Positions 60,601-64,000 of a DNA stretch of 64,000 nt are shown here, piece after piece. The stretch's first letter is position 1, and every line of letters begins with the position of its first letter. A model generated the notes under the pieces. The model saw nothing but the letters and a program-made list of their open reading frames with translations, had not been told where the DNA came from and searched no databases. Source of the stretch: Apostichopus japonicus. Taxonomy: Eukaryota; Echinodermata; Holothuroidea; Aspidochirotida; Stichopodidae. The DNA lies in the NCBI RefSeq assembly GCF_037975245.1, contig NC_092563.1, positions 544,001 through 608,000 on the forward strand, given 5' to 3'. A program made the position numbers and the translations under genes.

Positions 60601-63600
60601 GGTCACAGATCCATACCCAATAAGACCAATAACCTCCTTAATTCTGCGCTTTAGGCCGGCCATCCATGATCCATGTGCTACATCCAAGAACAACAAGGAC
60701 CTCCTATGGGCTGCAGGTTGGTTGGTCTTGTCCTACAACCATTAACAACAAGGACCTCCTATGGGCTGCAGGTTGGTTAGTAATGTCCTACACCCATGAA
60801 CAACAAGGACCTCCTATGGGCTGCAGGTTGGTTAGTAATGTCCTACACCCATGAAAACCAGCAACCTCCTTGTCAGCTGCTAGTTGGCCTGCCAAGTCTT
60901 CCACACATCAGGCCCAAGGACCTCCTCTTTGTGGGTTGTAGAATAGCTATATCCTACACACATATTTACAACTCTTTCGCCCAGTTACATTGACTAGATG
61001 GAACTCTAATCATCTCATGTTATAAGATGACAGCTGGGTTCATTTCCTCACCTGATAATTACATCAAAATTGTCTATGACTTCCCCAAGTAATGAGTTTC
61101 TCAATATGCCACTGTTCCCTATCACCACACATCTCAGGCAGGATTTCCTGTGCGACAGAGAGAACAAAATGCATCAAGTAACCAATATTGATCTAAAATG
61201 AGTTTTATAAATGATTAGAGAATTAAATCACACCATGGAAAAATGCATAATACTTTTACTGATTGAGACTGTTTGATAAATACTTACGTTTCTAATTCCA
61301 ACGGCAAGCTTGACTGTGTCACATATTGCAAAACATGCATCACATGAGTATCTACATAGAAGAAGAGAAATACAACACCTGTCTGTAATCCCAATGAGGA
61401 CATACACAGGTATAACATTCTAATTCCATTTACTCTATATAGGTGCATATACAGGGGGAGGGGGTGTTGTGGGGGGAGCACACCCATCCTTTCAACCTCC
61501 CACAGAAAATTGAAAGTAGTTATCAGCACAATCTTGCATGTAAACCTAATTCTTGATCTAATTTATAGCCTACATATGCCTCAGAATTCACCATTTCATT
61601 TTAATTTTCTTTTAATTTTTTCTGGGGTTAACCCCACACCCCTCTACATCAGATCACATCCCCTTCTATTTTAGTCCTAGATTGGCTATGTTATTTGTAT
61701 GGGTGGGGAAAGGATAAAGATGGGGTTATTCTGAGGTAATGCTAGGGGAACCTGGTGTGGAGTGGGGGTGGGATGGGAGACATAGCATGGCCACTGCATT
61801 TCTCATGTTGCATTAATAATTATTACAGATATATTGATCTTTTTCAAATTTGTATATATGCTTAAGATACTTTCTTCAGTTTCCTGCATGCATGGCCGTG
61901 GTATTCTTAGTAATGTTAAAACTTTTTGCAATGGAGAAACTCTTACAAATTAGAGGCATAACAAAACATCACAGTGCAAATATTGACAGAAGATAAATGA
62001 TGGCAGGTTTCACTCAGAAACATCTAATTGGTGCATCAGGCAATTACACACTTGGTACAACTTACCAACTTCCTTGAAGCCAAATGGTTGGGCAAATTCC
62101 ATTAGCTTTTTATTCCTCAGGAAGTTTTTGTCAACATAAACTGGTAATTCTTTTATATTTCTGAAAGAAAACCAATAATCAATCACTTTAAAGTGTTTCA
62201 AATATTATGTTATGCCACAAGTGTAGAGGGTCTGTAGTATACATGTGAGATATGCAAATGATGGCCTTTACCGCGCTGGGGAAAAAAATTCGCTACCAGG
62301 AAAACCGACAACCAAATGTTCACATGTTTGCATCTTAAGACAAATATTTAAGCAAGCAGAGCATAGCCTACAATGTACACTGTATTAAAAGCCATACGCA
62401 TCACATAACACACACATTAGCATGCATCTTCATACTTAATTTTGCTTGTAGCAAGAAAAACAAGTTTAATTCAATTCAGATATATTTGGAAATTCAATTA
62501 TACTTATTTCTATAGTGATCACGGCATGCTGTAAATAACATGCTGGCCCATGTTGTCATGGTAATATGGGCTGAACTATGTATAAACAAGTTTTATTTTG
62601 AATTTCGATTTCACTGAATTGGATGTACTGCTTTCAATTCCTATTAAGTACCTCTGAGAGTATGTCCCTGCAGCATGTGTTTCCATTCTATGTGCAGTCT
62701 ACACAGTGGCGGAGCGTCCATACAGTCAGGGGGGGCGGATGCCCCCCCTGACGGACTCAAATGGACTGCTGGCTCCCTTTTCAGCTTTTTACCACTTTTT
62801 ACTTATTCGTGATTATCTACCTATCTACCTACCGCTCTCATCTACCTATTGACATTTGTCACATTTTTGACACCTATTTATACTTCGTTTATCTGCAAAT
62901 TATCCAGGAAAGGCCAGGAAAGGGTCATTTCCGGCGATCTAGGAAGTATCTTTACTCAAAAAATTTCTGTACGCTCCGCGCCAACCTGTGGTGGCACTCC
63001 GCTTAGATAGTGTCGAAAGCGCCCATACAGACCATCCTCGCCCCCCTTGACCAATACCCCTAGCTCCGCCACTGAGTCTACAATTTTTCCCCCATGTATT
63101 CTATAAAATGTATAGAAGTCCCAATCTACAGCATGGCATGTGAAATTCAATTCTTCATAGTAAAATAGAAATTCATGTATGTGCAAGATTTGTAATACAA
63201 TATATACAGTATGTAAAACTGTAAGAACACTCCAGAAATGTTGAAAGTGGTAAACATTTGCTGCCTGTGACATTCAATTTGGTACTCTTTATGATCCTGG
63301 GGATTGCCATTTTGCTATAAATTACAAACATTTTCCATATAAGTTGATCATCTGCGAAATGTTTTTTTCTTTTAATTCATAAACAACTTGAGGCAGATAT
63401 ATCTTCAAACACTTTCCCCAAAAATGATTTTGCAAATGTGCAAAAGTGTGGTTTCCAATGAGTAATGTTTACCTCATGCACTTTTAGTTGGAACAGAAAA
63501 ACTAAGAAAATGTTGACTCATATTGACAAGTAACATCTACTATTTCTACTGACAACTGCAAGAACGAAAAACAACAACAACAAAACAAAGAAACACATTT

Positions 63601-63726
63601 CCACTTATAATAAGAAACCTGGAAATTATGATTTAAACGTAAACTTACATTGCACCAAAAAAGTTTCTGAGTCGATTCCTGCTTTTGTTAAATGTACATT
63701 GAGGATTCTCCGAAAGCAAATCGGTT
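57508..63726 (-). CDS. ST3Gal-family sialyltransferase, 3' exons (5' end outside window)
   Basis: A Golgi type II enzyme moving sialic acid from CMP-Neu5Ac to galactose in alpha-2,3 linkage. Seven exons on the minus strand join in frame: 63726-63649, 62160-62066, 61351-61288, 61147-61052, 60269-60083, 58927-58787 and 57903-57508 (351 residues visible). Sialylmotif L spans CVVIGNSGILRNSLLGEVID to IIRMNDAP and ends in RLAYPESAF. Motif S is NVPTTGFIGIT...CDEVSVAGFGYD; motif III is HYYD; motif VS is HNVNQE. The order and spacing fit the ST3GAL3/4/5/6 group; ST3GAL5-like (GM3 synthase) or ST3GAL3-like cannot be separated here. The N-terminal cytoplasmic tail and membrane anchor lie to the right of the window. 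The usual C-terminus (near DITGAI) is followed by about 50 extra residues encoded by minisatellite DNA. Confidence 0.9.
57904..58786. other. Last intron of the sialyltransferase gene
   Basis: AT-rich intron with ordinary GT-AG borders on the minus strand. No repeat or gene is seen in it. Confidence 0.5.
59645..60050. repeat. CAT/CAC-rich minisatellite in a sialyltransferase intron
   Basis: About six copies of a 55-65-bp composite unit: CCACTACTACTAATCCACCA, then TGATCACCATCATGTCCACA and a variable CATCAT run. It ends about 30 bp before the donor of the exon at 60269-60083 as read on the minus strand. Confidence 0.9.
60675..60925. repeat. About 56-bp tandem repeat in a sialyltransferase intron
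   Basis: Four good and one degraded copy of CAACAAGGACCTCCTATGGG followed by CTGCAGGTTGGTTAG and GTCCTACACCCATGAA. The open frames on the plus strand across it are by-products of the repeat. Confidence 0.9.
62704..63074. mobile_element. hAT-like MITE (GTGGCGGAGCG family), copy 2
   Basis: A 371-bp element beginning CAGTGGCGGAGCG and ending AGCTCCGCCACTG, flanked by the perfect 8-bp repeat AGTCTACA (62696-62703 and 63075-63082). It is similar to 6539-6906 along its whole length, including TACGCTCCGCGCCAAC. It lies in a sialyltransferase intron. Confidence 0.92.
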
Positions 63727-64000
63727 CTAAAAGAAATTATAGGCAGAGTAGACAAGAAAGGGAAATAGTTGAGAAGATGAGATACATCACACTGTTAATG
63801 TTACAAACTTCAAATCAACATGGTTACCGATTCTTCAAAGAAATTGTAATGTCTTGTGTTACACAAACCCTTGCAGACATGTGCAAAGTATATACTGTAC
63901 TTATATCAACTAGGTAGGATTGTCAGCTAACAAGATCTTGTAAGGTTACATACACCCTCCAATCTGCATGACCATTCCCCAAAGTTAATTCTGGATGTTT
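63727..64000. other. Sialyltransferase intron continuing past the window
   Basis: This begins at the acceptor (ttttag on the minus strand) of the first visible exon. No upstream exon was recognised before the end of the window. Confidence 0.5.

Overview
This is animal (metazoan) nuclear DNA: split genes with GT-AG introns, one gene every 5-15 kb, AT-rich intergenic sequence, a tRNA-derived SINE, a CR1/L2-like LINE relic and many small TIR elements. The TAGGCCTA-rich stretches and the gene types suggest a marine invertebrate deuterostome, most likely an echinoderm. That placement is inferred from the sequence only. Exon models were built by hand from reading frame, splice sites and protein family knowledge.

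Seven protein-coding genes are supported. From left to right they are: (1) the 5' end of a phosphoenolpyruvate carboxykinase gene with a mitochondrial-type leader (minus, leaves the window at the left); (2) an intronless testis-specific serine kinase (TSSK) gene (plus, 8256-9329); (3) CHMP1A, an ESCRT-III subunit (minus, six coding exons, 11539-17056); (4) CENP-N, an inner kinetochore protein (plus, eight exons, 19228-25478), head to head with CHMP1A; (5) an intronless F-box/LRR-type gene (minus, 29675-30835); (6) a NECAB gene, EF-hands plus a C-terminal ABM domain (plus, eleven exons, 41360-47942); (7) an ST3Gal-family sialyltransferase (minus, seven 3' exons, 57508-63726, 5' end outside the window). 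They are unrelated housekeeping or tissue genes and do not form a pathway.

The most striking structure is a 9.48-kb foldback-type transposon at 31844-41323. Its ends are inverted repeats, its arms are inverted arrays of about 179-bp tandem repeats (7 copies left, 13 right), and it is flanked by a perfect 10-bp target duplication CCGGGTGGAC. Removing it rejoins sequence directly upstream of the NECAB start codon, so it appears to have landed in the NECAB 5'UTR or promoter. The two outer ends are almost identical, so the insertion looks young. Its loop holds a nest of hAT-like elements, each with its own 8-bp target duplication.

A second theme is local tandem duplication at exon boundaries. 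NECAB exon 6 ends in three in-frame 30-bp copies of its splice donor. CENPN exon 3 runs directly into an array of about 22 copies of its own donor. The last exon of the sialyltransferase runs into a 1.3-kb minisatellite that encodes a C-terminal tail with N-glycosylation sequons and also supplies the stop codon.
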